Part shown: positions 11,780-20,961 of the stretch, piece by piece
How the letters are laid out: every line of letters begins with the position of its first letter
Numbering within the stretch: position 1 is the first letter of the stretch
Assembly (NCBI RefSeq): GCF_910592395.1
Contig: NC_088325.1
Coordinates: 8,000,109-8,064,108 of the forward strand
Origin: Lineus longissimus
Lineage: Eukaryota; Nemertea; Pilidiophora; Heteronemertea; Lineidae
DNA length: 64,000 nucleotides
Direction: 5' to 3'
Translations under genes and position numbers: made by a program
Notes under the pieces: model-generated
What the model was told of the DNA's origin: nothing
Seen by the model: only the letters and a program-made list of their open reading frames with translations
The model's database searches: none

Positions 11780-13624
11780 TTAGGTCTCTCCGACCGGATA
11801 GTGGAGCAGTGAGGTGACATTTGAGAACTGTAAAAAGTGAGAAACCATGTGCTATCCATGTACATTTTGTACAGAGTTGGCCTGTGCATTTGGCCTATGC
11901 TAGTATGCTGCTCAGTGCAAATGCATATGCATGCTGAAATCATCCAAATGAAGGACTGCTGTTGCAATTTGGATGCCGTTAAGACGACAAGAGAACATTA
12001 ATTGTGCTGTCCCTCCATCAACCTTGGATTTTGGAACACCACGTCAGTTCAAATCCGAGTGAGCTTTGAGCACAGGCAGCATGCTGAGGAAGAGTCAAGT
12101 GACATTCAAAGTCCAGTTGTATGTCACATCGATGGTCGCGGATTGTCGAATTCCTGTCGTTGCTGATCCCACCAACGCTTGAGTTTCGTCGAGTCACCGA
12201 GTCGGAGAACACTGTCGAGTTGTCGTGTTCTCAACATCCCAGCATTGTCGAGTAGCTGGTACATCGTCGATGAGCATCATTCGCACATCATTTGCCAAAT
12301 TCGTGGCTGATGTGATCCTACACAAGAGTGTGTTGAGCGTCTAACGAGTCGAGTCGGAGAACACTGTCGAGTAATTGTGTTCTCAAAGCCAGACGATCAA
12401 CGAGTTTCTTCGTTCCTCGTCCCTGTGTGAGAACTGTCGTTCTCAACATCGAGCAATCGTCGATAGCTGTTAGCATCGTCGTCATCTTTGAGCATCGTCA
12501 ATTTATGCTCAATATCCGAGTAACACTTCCACCCAAGTTCAAGGTCATCCGATGTCCATGCCGTGCTGCATTGATGAACTGAACTGTTTGAACCGAGCAC
12601 CAGCCTCTGATTCCAAGAGACATTACCGAGTTAGGGAGTCACCATCTTCCAAGGACTGCTACATTCCAGCTTTGTGCATTGTTGTCACACACATGATATG
12701 CATGAACTAATATTTGAATTCTCTTTCAGATATTGAGTAAATTTATGAACTTTGCCTAGTATTTGGTATAGAAGTTGGCCTTTTACTGTGGGATTTCATT
12801 GTACATGTACATTGTAACTGTGTCTTGAGTTTTTGAGCATCTAGTCTAGGTTTGAGTAGGCCTTTGTACTAGAATCACCACATGAGTCTATGCTTTAGGT
12901 TGTAAGTTGACCTACTGCATACTACGAGTTATGAGTATTTCTTCTGACTAAAAGCTGTATTTGGTCTTGAGAATCTTCGCTGCAGTTACAGGTTGTAATT
13001 TGACCTTGCTGCACGCTATCTTGAGTCGAGATTGAGAATCTTCGCTGTAAGTAGAGGTTGTAATTTGACCTTGCTACACGCCAACATCGAGTTGAGTTTA
13101 GAGTCTCACTGTGGGTTTTGAGTGACCTTACAGTGTTAGCAAGTTTACCACATCAGTGTTAAGTGGAGAATTTGCGTCTTTCTTGAGTAGAACACACGAG
13201 TTGTTGTTACGTTGTCATGCTTATGAGTAGGCCTTGGTGAAACTTGGAATATCACTTTGCGAGTTCATAACACCCAACGTGTACGGTGTTAGCAGTGCCA
13301 ATTCATCTTGCATATTTTAGTTGCATTTCAAGCCAACTTCTATGCTACCATTTTGTATTGTCGCTTTCATGTGTTCACAGCTACACTTTTCCTAAGGTTC
13401 TATTTTGCAACGTTTCATCTGAGTTTATCTGGGGTTTGAGAAATTTCTTGTGCTGCCCTCTATGCTGTTCATGATACTACAGGGTTGAGTTCATGTCATA
13501 TTGACACAGGGAATTTATCAACTGGCTGAAATTCCAAGGGTTTAGATTGCTACTGTGCTTATTTCAGTCATTCTCTCTGAGATCTGAGTTTTTTGAGTTT
13601 TGAGTTTTGAGTAAAACTGCAACC
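11780..13624 (+). other. BEL-1 long 5' leader with internal repeats
   Basis: About 1.85 kb between LTR and gag-pol start with no long ORF in the sense direction. It is rich in GAGT. Two repeat pairs are visible: CGAGTCGGAGAACACTGTCG... at 12198-12234 and 12350-12386, and TTGAGAATCTTCGCTG... at 12967-13016 and 13032-13081 (65-bp spacing). Such a leader could hold packaging or translation signals; nothing in the sequence shows this directly. Confidence 0.7.
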
Positions 13625-16600
13625 ATGGGTGAACCACCAACCTTGCAATCACTGTGTGATAAACGCAAAATATGTCGCGGGAAGTACACTCGACAGGAAA
13701 ACACTGTGACAAGGTATTACAGGGAAGCATGTAACTTGTACGACAAAGGAGATCGCGTTACCCAGTTTGAGACAGCCGTGCGAAAAACGGGTAATGCCAT
13801 GGAAGAGCTGAATGCGGTCTACGGTGAATTGAAGGACGTACAGACTGAGGTGGACTTCCATCCTGATTTAGGGAAACTGAACGATGAAGCCTTGAGAGTT
13901 GAGACTGAGTCAGAGGAGAGGTATCGCACCCAGTACTACGACATTTCTGCCATGGTTCAACAACTGCAAGCGGATGCTGAGAAGGAGAGGCGTACCCCGT
14001 CGGAGAAGTCGAGTGATACTTTCACACCTGAGCACTTTGCCGCCGCCATGAAGGAGACCCTGGAATCAGTACAAACAGGAATTTCTGGTGATCAGTTAGA
14101 AAGGATTCTAGGGACCTTATCGCACAAGAAGCGTTATGTTCAGATACCGAAATTCAAAGGTGATGTCGAGTTGTTTGACCAGTGGAAACAACTGGTAGAG
14201 ACTGAATTAGAAAAACCAGGCTATAGCGAGGTGGAAAAGACCCACATAGTCATATCATTAGTTGATGGAGAGGTATCCAAACTCATCAGTGGACTAAAGG
14301 ATCCAAGTTCAGATGACATCCTTGAGTTTTTGGAGAATAGGTACGGAGATGTGTTGACAAAGATCCAGAAGGCAGTGAACGAGATTGCTGCAGTGCCTGC
14401 TGTCAGTTCGCCCTCAGCAAAGGATCTTGATTCTCTCTACAACCTGCTTAATTCCAACTGGAATTACATCATGAAACGAACAGAAGATGACAAACACGTG
14501 GTAAGGGCAAGCTGGATCTTTACAGCCCTTGTCCGACCAAAACTGCCAAAGGGACTTCTCAAAAAATGGGATGGAGAGATAATCAAAGAGGAGAAGTCGA
14601 TGGGGACGACGTCGGAATTACCGATACGTTTCGACACTCTTTTGGAGAAGCTGCAAGATGCCGTCAAGGTTGCGAGGCGAACGGAGCCAAGCAAACGAGA
14701 TAAACCCGAGAAGGAGAAGGAGAAAGAGAAGAAGTGGGTTAAGGATTACCAGAAGGAATCTAAGAAGCCTACAGGTCATGCTCTTCAGATATCTCAGAGG
14801 ACACCGAAACCCAACAAGGAGGAATCGTGCATATTCTGTCAACTTAGGCACTTCTCATCAAGTTGTCCAACAGTGAAGTCGATGCCTGTGTCAGAGCGAG
14901 TTGAGAAAGTGAAAGCGTCAAAGGCATGTTTCAACTGCTTGCGGACTACTCACTTTGTGGATGCATGTCGGTCATCTAGCTGTAAGAATTGCTCGAGGAA
15001 GCATCACACACTCTTACATTTCGACAAGCAAGGAGGAAACAAGACTGGGAGCAACCAGGAAACATCGAGCGAAAAGGAGACAAGTGGAGATGGTAACAAG
15101 CCTGAGGAGACCGTGAAATCACCCCACTACTTCGTGAAAGCCAGAGAGACAGATGGTGAAGTACTGTTACAGACAGGCCTAGCGAAATTGGAGTCGAGGA
15201 ATGCAGTCGCACATGGACGAGTTCTCTTTGACTCAGGGAGTGGAGCCACATTTGTCAGCAAGCGAATGGCAAGGAGTTTGCAGCTGCATGGTCAACCAGT
15301 TGCAGCAGAGTTTACCTTAGCAGGAGGAAAGGTCATGACACTTGATACCCAACGAGTCAAGTTTCATTTGTCGAGCATACTACCCAAATGGAAGGGAGAG
15401 ACGTTCGAAATCATCGCCTATGTTCTAGAAAATCCATGTGCTGATATCAATGAAGTCAATGAGGATTTGTCAAAGATTGAACAGCTGAGAGACCTCCAGA
15501 TAGCTGATGAGTTCCCGAGAAAACGTCAATCGGTGGATGTTCTGTTAGGAATCCAGGATTCAATGAAAATCTTACAGGATAAGAGAGTCTTTGGATCAGG
15601 AAACAGTCTTTCAGCGCAGAGGAGTCACATTGGTTGGATCGTGTCCGGAACCTGTCCCGCTGATCAGGAAAGCCACACAACGTTGCCAGTCAATCATTCA
15701 ACATTTCAACTGTCCAGCGAGATAGACATCGCGACCAAGCACTGGGAGACGGAGCACATAGGGATCCTACCAAATGAGAAAAACCAGCACCTCTCAGAGC
15801 TTGAGACTGAAGCCCTGAGACAGCACAAGGAGAAAACAATCAAGATCAAGGATGGTTATGAGACAGGATTGTTGAAACATCCGGAGTGGAAGGATAAAAT
15901 TCTGAAATCAAACAAACAACAAGCAATGAGGAGACTTGGTAGTCTGGAGCAGAGACTGAAAAAGGATCCTACATTGTCAGCGAGATACCAGGAGCAAATC
16001 GATGAGTTGATCAAGAAAGGTCGAGCGGAACGAGTGAGTGAGGAAAAGGAGCCGGAGGATCGTAGTGTGTGGTACTTGCCCCATCATCCAGTAGTGAGAG
16101 AGGACAAGACGACAACAAAGGTTAGAATCGTCTTCGATGGATCGATGAGAGGCCGGGATGGAGTATCACTCAACGACACCTTATTACCAGGACCTGCCCT
16201 GCAACCTGACCTTCCTGGAGTTTTGATGCGATTCAGGCGCCACAGAATTGCATTGATAGCGGATATCGAAAAGATGTTCCTCCAGGTAAGTATGAACGAG
16301 ATAGATCGAGATAGCCAGAGATTCCTATGGAGAGACTTGGACACGGATAAGGAGCCGGAAGTTTTCAGATTGACCACAGTCACCTTCGGATTAACGTCTT
16401 CGCCATTCTCAAGCATCAAAACTGTGCTAGATCATGTCGCGGCACATCGTGAGGAGTACCCAAAAGCTGCTGCAGAGATTGAGGAGAATATCTTCGTGGA
16501 TGATATTTTGAGTGGAGATGAGGAGGATAATGAGGTGGCGGAGTTGGCAGTTGGACTGAAGGAGATTCTGAGCCCGGAATGGAACATGAGGAAGTTTCTA

Positions 16601-19153
16601 TCCAACAAACCAGGAGTTTTGTCAGGTCTTGCCAAGGAAGACATCGCGTCGGAGCTCACAGAGAAGATGGTTGGCGAAGAGATCTCAACAAAGGCGCTGG
16701 GAGTCAGATATCGACCCAAGGAGGATGTTCTCATGTTCTCATTTGTTGACAAAATGGAGGATGGGGAGATCGAGACCAGGAGAAGTGTGTTGAAACAACT
16801 CCATCGGATTTATGATCCACTTGGCATGCTATCGCCCTTTGTACTCAAGGCTAAGCAAATTTTCCAACAATCATGGGTCACAACTGGAGGATGGGACGAC
16901 GCGCTACCATCGGAGATAGAGGAGGAGTGGAAACGCTGGAAATCTGAAGTGACACTACTGGACAGCATTAAGATACCGAGGTGTATTGTGCCTGCTGACT
17001 TCCAGGATCCAGTATATTTCCTACACGGCTTTGGAGATGCATGTGAGACATCATACGGAGGAGTGGTCTATTTGACTAGCCAGGATTCAACTGAGAGACG
17101 TCACGTTGCTCTACTCAGCTCAAAGACCAGAGTAGCACCCCTGGGAAAGAGGAGGAGCATCCCGGAACTGGAGCTCATGGCATCACTGGTGACAGCAAGG
17201 TTAACAAAGTATGTGGAAAGAGAGCTCAAGCTTCCGATTGCTTCAGTGAATTGCTGGACAGATTCCAAGGTTGTCACACACTGGTTAAGCAAGCCACCAT
17301 ACAAATGGCAAACATTTGTCGCAAACAGAGTAGCTGAGATTCAGAACTTAGTGCCACCCTGCAACTGGAGACATGTTCCAGGAAAATGGAACCCTGCGGA
17401 TCTTTGTTCCCGAGGACTTACTGCTGAGAATCTGGTTGAATCTTCATTGTGGTGGAATGGTCCATCCTTCCTGACTGAAAGTGAAGAACAGTGGCCAGAA
17501 CAAGAGAAGAGCAAGAAGGAGGATGAGGAAATAGCTGACTCGAAAGCCAAGCCCAAACTTCGTCAGATTGGTATTGCTGCTGTAGCCAAGACGGATATTG
17601 CTGCTGCTGAGAAATACATTGAGAAATTCTCATCATACCAGAAGTTCATCAGGGTAATGAGCAGAGCGAGGAGTTGGATTAGGATCCATAGGTCCCGAAA
17701 GGAGGGGAGAGATCAAAACGAGGGGAGAGAAACTGACAAGGAGAAAAGCATTCCAGGAACAACTCTCAATGACAGACGTCAGGAGGAGCTGCACTGGATC
17801 AGATGGGCTCAATCGCTCAAGTATCAGGAGGATATTGAGGAATTGAAAGCCGGACGACAAGTCACCATGGAGAGTAAACTGGCTCCATTGAGCCCAGAGT
17901 GGGACGAGAAGGATCAAGTGATGCGAGTGGGAGGTCGTCTTCATTACGCCCCATTGCCGGAGGAAACTAAGCATCCCATCATCTTGCCTGCTCACAACCG
18001 ATTTGTGGATAAGTTAGTTCTGTACTACCACCAGATTAACCTACACACAGGACCAGCACAAACCCTGGCTTTCTTGAGAAACAAGTACTGGCTTATTCAT
18101 GGGAGACAGGAAGTGAGACGCATTCTTCACAAGTGCAAGGCTTGTAAGGATCCAGAGGAGATTGAGCAAAAGATGGCGCCGCTGCCTGTGGAAAGAGTGA
18201 GCATGAGTCTTCCTTTCACGCACATAGGATTAGACTATGCAGGACCTTTATACGTAAAGATGTCCAGAGATGAGACAACGAAGGCTTACATTCTGATCTT
18301 CACGTGTATGGTGACTAGAGGAGTGCACCTGGAACTCACACCAGATCTTACTACAGAAGAGTTCATGGCTGGGCTGCAGCGCATGATGAATCGCAAAGGG
18401 AAATGTGTATTCATTCTCTCTGACAACGCAAAGACATTCAAAAAGGCAGACACCTTGCTGAGGATTCTTTACAAACAGAAGAATGGAAAGAACAAGCTTA
18501 ATGAGGAGATAACAGGAAAGGGAATAACATGGCGTTTTATCACGGAGAGAGCCCCATGGCACGGAGGATTCTATGAGAGACTCGTGCAAAGCGTCAAGAA
18601 ACCACTGAGGAGAGTGCTTGGGAAAGCACACCTGACATACCTTGAGATGCAGACTGTACTCTCGGACATCGAAGCACAACTGAATTCTAGACCCCTGACT
18701 AGTGTCTCTGCAGACAAAGAGGATTGGTCGCCTATCACTCCAGGACACCTGATGATTGGCCGGAGCCTACAAGTTCTGCCTGATGCCTCATTGGCAGGCC
18801 ATACTACCGTCGCAGTGAGCAAGAGATGGGCCTATAATCAGCACCTGTCAAGGATCTTTTGGAATCGATGGACGAAGGAGTATTTGACTGAGCTGAACCA
18901 ACTGAGGAAGTGGACTGAGGTTCGAGATAACCTTCATGAGGGAGACGTTGTTCTAGTCGCTGAGGACAACACCAGGAAGCTGGATTGGAAGCTTGGAAGA
19001 GTGGAGGAGATCTTTCCAGGACGAGACGGTCTTGTGCGCTCAGTACTGGTGAAGACGAAATCGGGATTGATGAGACGTCCAGTACAGAAGCTGAGGCTAT
19101 TGGAGACCACCATTGTGCCAGAGGATGTTGAAAGCGATTCAGATCCAGATTAG
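13625..19153 (+). CDS. BEL-1 Gag-Pol polyprotein (1842 aa)
   Basis: Start chosen at ATG 13625 (ACCATGG context); the frame is open a few codons further up but without ATG. Domains in order: Gag with DUF1759-like segment (KFKGDVELFDQWK, ~residue 180); zinc-finger cluster (CIFCQLRHFSSSC, then CFNCLRTTHFVDAC, ~400-465); aspartic protease (LFDSGSGATF, ~535); RT with VRIVFDGS (~833) and catalytic FVDDIL (~957); RNase H (HGFGDACETSYGG, WTDSKVVTHW, ~1135-1225); integrase with an HHCC-type zinc region and catalytic Asp/Asp/Glu in GLDYAGP (~1535), ILSDNAK (~1599) and GGFYERLVQ (~1647); then the BEL-specific C-terminal domain (GRVEEIFPGRDGLVR). All catalytic residues are present and there is no stop or frameshift, so it appears competent. 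Confidence 0.97.
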   Translation: MGEPPTLQSLCDKRKICRGKYTRQENTVTRYYREACNLYDKGDRVTQFETAVRKTGNAMEELNAVYGELKDVQTEVDFHPDLGKLNDEALRVETESEERYRTQYYDISAMVQQLQADAEKERRTPSEKSSDTFTPEHFAAAMKETLESVQTGISGDQLERILGTLSHKKRYVQIPKFKGDVELFDQWKQLVETELEKPGYSEVEKTHIVISLVDGEVSKLISGLKDPSSDDILEFLENRYGDVLTKIQKAVNEIAAVPAVSSPSAKDLDSLYNLLNSNWNYIMKRTEDDKHVVRASWIFTALVRPKLPKGLLKKWDGEIIKEEKSMGTTSELPIRFDTLLEKLQDAVKVARRTEPSKRDKPEKEKEKEKKWVKDYQKESKKPTGHALQISQRTPKPNKEESCIFCQLRHFSSSCPTVKSMPVSERVEKVKASKACFNCLRTTHFVDACRSSSCKNCSRKHHTLLHFDKQGGNKTGSNQETSSEKETSGDGNKPEETVKSPHYFVKARETDGEVLLQTGLAKLESRNAVAHGRVLFDSGSGATFVSKRMARSLQLHGQPVAAEFTLAGGKVMTLDTQRVKFHLSSILPKWKGETFEIIAYVLENPCADINEVNEDLSKIEQLRDLQIADEFPRKRQSVDVLLGIQDSMKILQDKRVFGSGNSLSAQRSHIGWIVSGTCPADQESHTTLPVNHSTFQLSSEIDIATKHWETEHIGILPNEKNQHLSELETEALRQHKEKTIKIKDGYETGLLKHPEWKDKILKSNKQQAMRRLGSLEQRLKKDPTLSARYQEQIDELIKKGRAERVSEEKEPEDRSVWYLPHHPVVREDKTTTKVRIVFDGSMRGRDGVSLNDTLLPGPALQPDLPGVLMRFRRHRIALIADIEKMFLQVSMNEIDRDSQRFLWRDLDTDKEPEVFRLTTVTFGLTSSPFSSIKTVLDHVAAHREEYPKAAAEIEENIFVDDILSGDEEDNEVAELAVGLKEILSPEWNMRKFLSNKPGVLSGLAKEDIASELTEKMVGEEISTKALGVRYRPKEDVLMFSFVDKMEDGEIETRRSVLKQLHRIYDPLGMLSPFVLKAKQIFQQSWVTTGGWDDALPSEIEEEWKRWKSEVTLLDSIKIPRCIVPADFQDPVYFLHGFGDACETSYGGVVYLTSQDSTERRHVALLSSKTRVAPLGKRRSIPELELMASLVTARLTKYVERELKLPIASVNCWTDSKVVTHWLSKPPYKWQTFVANRVAEIQNLVPPCNWRHVPGKWNPADLCSRGLTAENLVESSLWWNGPSFLTESEEQWPEQEKSKKEDEEIADSKAKPKLRQIGIAAVAKTDIAAAEKYIEKFSSYQKFIRVMSRARSWIRIHRSRKEGRDQNEGRETDKEKSIPGTTLNDRRQEELHWIRWAQSLKYQEDIEELKAGRQVTMESKLAPLSPEWDEKDQVMRVGGRLHYAPLPEETKHPIILPAHNRFVDKLVLYYHQINLHTGPAQTLAFLRNKYWLIHGRQEVRRILHKCKACKDPEEIEQKMAPLPVERVSMSLPFTHIGLDYAGPLYVKMSRDETTKAYILIFTCMVTRGVHLELTPDLTTEEFMAGLQRMMNRKGKCVFILSDNAKTFKKADTLLRILYKQKNGKNKLNEEITGKGITWRFITERAPWHGGFYERLVQSVKKPLRRVLGKAHLTYLEMQTVLSDIEAQLNSRPLTSVSADKEDWSPITPGHLMIGRSLQVLPDASLAGHTTVAVSKRWAYNQHLSRIFWNRWTKEYLTELNQLRKWTEVRDNLHEGDVVLVAEDNTRKLDWKLGRVEEIFPGRDGLVRSVLVKTKSGLMRRPVQKLRLLETTIVPEDVESDSDPD

Positions 19154-19398
19154 CCAATGTTAGTGGAGTATTGTGACTAGAGACATTCTATGAGCATTGA
19201 GAACTACAACATATACAAGAAAATACAACTAAGGGTTTCGTTCACTTAGTAAATACTTTATTCGAATTGTGGAGTACGAGTAGAGAGAATAGTTCAAGCG
19301 ATATTTGCCAGTTGGTATTTCGCATAATTCGTTTCAATATTTTAGCCAGTGTTGCAGTAAGCGTGAAATTTTCGGTGCTCAGATTTCAGAGGGGAGTA
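19154..19398 (+). promoter_or_regulatory. BEL-1 3' untranslated region with polypurine tract
   Basis: A short spacer between the gag-pol stop and the 3' LTR. It ends in CAGAGGGGAGTA directly before the LTR's TG, a typical plus-strand primer (polypurine tract). Confidence 0.85.
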
Positions 19399-19636
19399 TG
19401 TCGCATTGGGACAACCTGTATAAGTTTAGTTTTTTGGGACACACTGTAGTTCAAGGTAATTAGCATAGGTGGCAGCACTGGGGGGAGTGTGTTGAGAAAA
19501 AATGATGGAGGACATCTGAGATGCTGTGAGCACATGAAGAAAAGAAACCTGAATATTATGATGAGAAGATGAATATAGACAGTTTTATTGAATTACAAGA
19601 GTTAGAGTTGAGTAATTATACAGTCCTACCCCGACA
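19399..19636 (+). repeat. BEL-1 3' LTR (238 bp)
   Basis: Same sequence as 11542-11779 with no difference seen. It ends CCCCGACA and is followed by the TSD CACGT. Confidence 0.95.
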
Positions 19637-19910
19637 CACGTCATATTACATCACTTGGTCAAGGTATCAACATCGCCTCCCTCGATAAAGTATCTAAACC
19701 CGATAACCTCACGTACTACAAACAATTCTGAGAGTAAAATCACACACCTTATTTATCTTGCCATTTCTGTCCCCCTGTTGCTACAACAGTATAATAACAA
19801 TTTAGCTTACTTGCTTTCGTCATAATAATTAGCCCCTAAACGTTAAAAGCCAACATTCGTTTTAAAGGTGATTTATAAAATTTAATTGTTAACAGCTTAA
19901 CTCCGTATCA
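19637..19910 (-). repeat. Gypsy-1 3' LTR, proximal part
   Basis: Resumes the LTR interrupted at 11541 (first five bases are the duplicated CACGT) and ends CCGTATCA at 19910. Compared with 30897-31161 there are four substitutions and one 4-nt indel (TTAC near 19813). Confidence 0.93.
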
Positions 19911-20961
19911 TCACCCCCTTACTAAATTAACATTCATCTCCTGATGAATACAGTAACAAAATATCCACTTGTCCTGAAAGTTAGGAATGTCAATAATTCA
20001 ATAGTTCAAAATTCAGCATACATTGGCATAGATGTCTTTTATCCTGAAATGTTCATTTTCGAGAATGTTCATAAGAAAAGTAAACTGTTAGTATGCACTG
20101 GCAACGTGCGGCGTGGCTGGGCACACTGGGAATGTGTGTTCTTTATTGGAATGGCAGGATGCACTGGTATCGTACATAGTTTTTGCTGAAATGCGTACTG
20201 GGAACGTACATAACACAGGTGGCACTCTAAATGTGTGTCCGATTGGTTGCACTCTGTGGATATTTACTAAACAGTTTTTTCGCTCCTCCAATGCCGTTTG
20301 CAGTACATCCTATTGACGTTGAGGTGATGACTGTATTCGTAATTGCACGCCTCCTTGAGGACGATATAGCTGGCGAGAAATGGTTAAACGATAATGTCAA
20401 TGATGAAGAAAGTTCACGACGACAACGAGTAGAAGATAGTGACGACAAGGTAATACGGGCTGGCGATATATTCGAATATGAGTGGTAGCTACGAGTGGCA
20501 CATGAGAATGTCTAATGCCTAAATACGATTATATAAGTCCACACAAGATTAATAATCACGAAAATTCTTTCGTGGCGGTTGGCAGCGAATGCATCCAGTG
20601 TTAATCCTTTATATAGGCGGGTGTACAATATATAGTCCTTATTATACTTCCATAGAGCGAATAAAAGATGAGTTCCTTATCCTCGAAATCCGTTTCCAAA
20701 CATGTAGCATATAGGTTCAAAGTTTATTATATGATGAGACGATTTGCGATCACGGTCGATTCCTTAGCACTTCCGGTACTCTCTCACAGCTCTCAGATTA
20801 CTTAATCACCAACCAACTTAAGTTTACACCAATAATAAAATTTTTTTTTTTTTTTTTTTTTTTTAAGGTTAAAATATTTTAAGGTTAAAATTTAGAGTCA
20901 AGATTAAGATGTCTTTTTTTTTTAAATTCAAGATCAATTGCAATTTCTTTCCCTCCCCGAC
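19911..20961 (-). promoter_or_regulatory. Gypsy-1 region between env stop and 3' LTR, with polypurine tract
   Basis: On the minus strand AGTAAGGGGGTGA (19911-19923) abuts the 3' LTR and is the likely polypurine tract. The remaining ~1 kb up to the env stop has no convincing ORF. It holds a run of about 30 T at 20845-20874 and imperfect repeats of GCACTGG around 20095-20165. This long non-coding tail is unusual, and I cannot exclude a decayed accessory ORF or a small insertion. Confidence 0.6.

Larger units (their letters stand above)
11542..19636 (+). mobile_element. BEL-1: full-length, apparently intact BEL/Pao retrotransposon
   Basis: An 8095-bp element with two 238-bp LTRs that look identical base for base, one uninterrupted gag-pol ORF and a perfect 5-bp TSD (CACGT at 11537-11541 and 19637-19641). 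The empty site TGTCACGTCATC survives in the other Gypsy-1 LTR. Identical LTRs mean very recent insertion, since LTRs are made identical at reverse transcription. No envelope gene is present. It is the youngest dated insertion in the window. Confidence 0.96.

Noticed and set aside
13607..13624. Earlier start for the BEL-1 polyprotein
   Set aside because: The six upstream codons contain no ATG; the first ATG (13625) has a good ACCATGG context.
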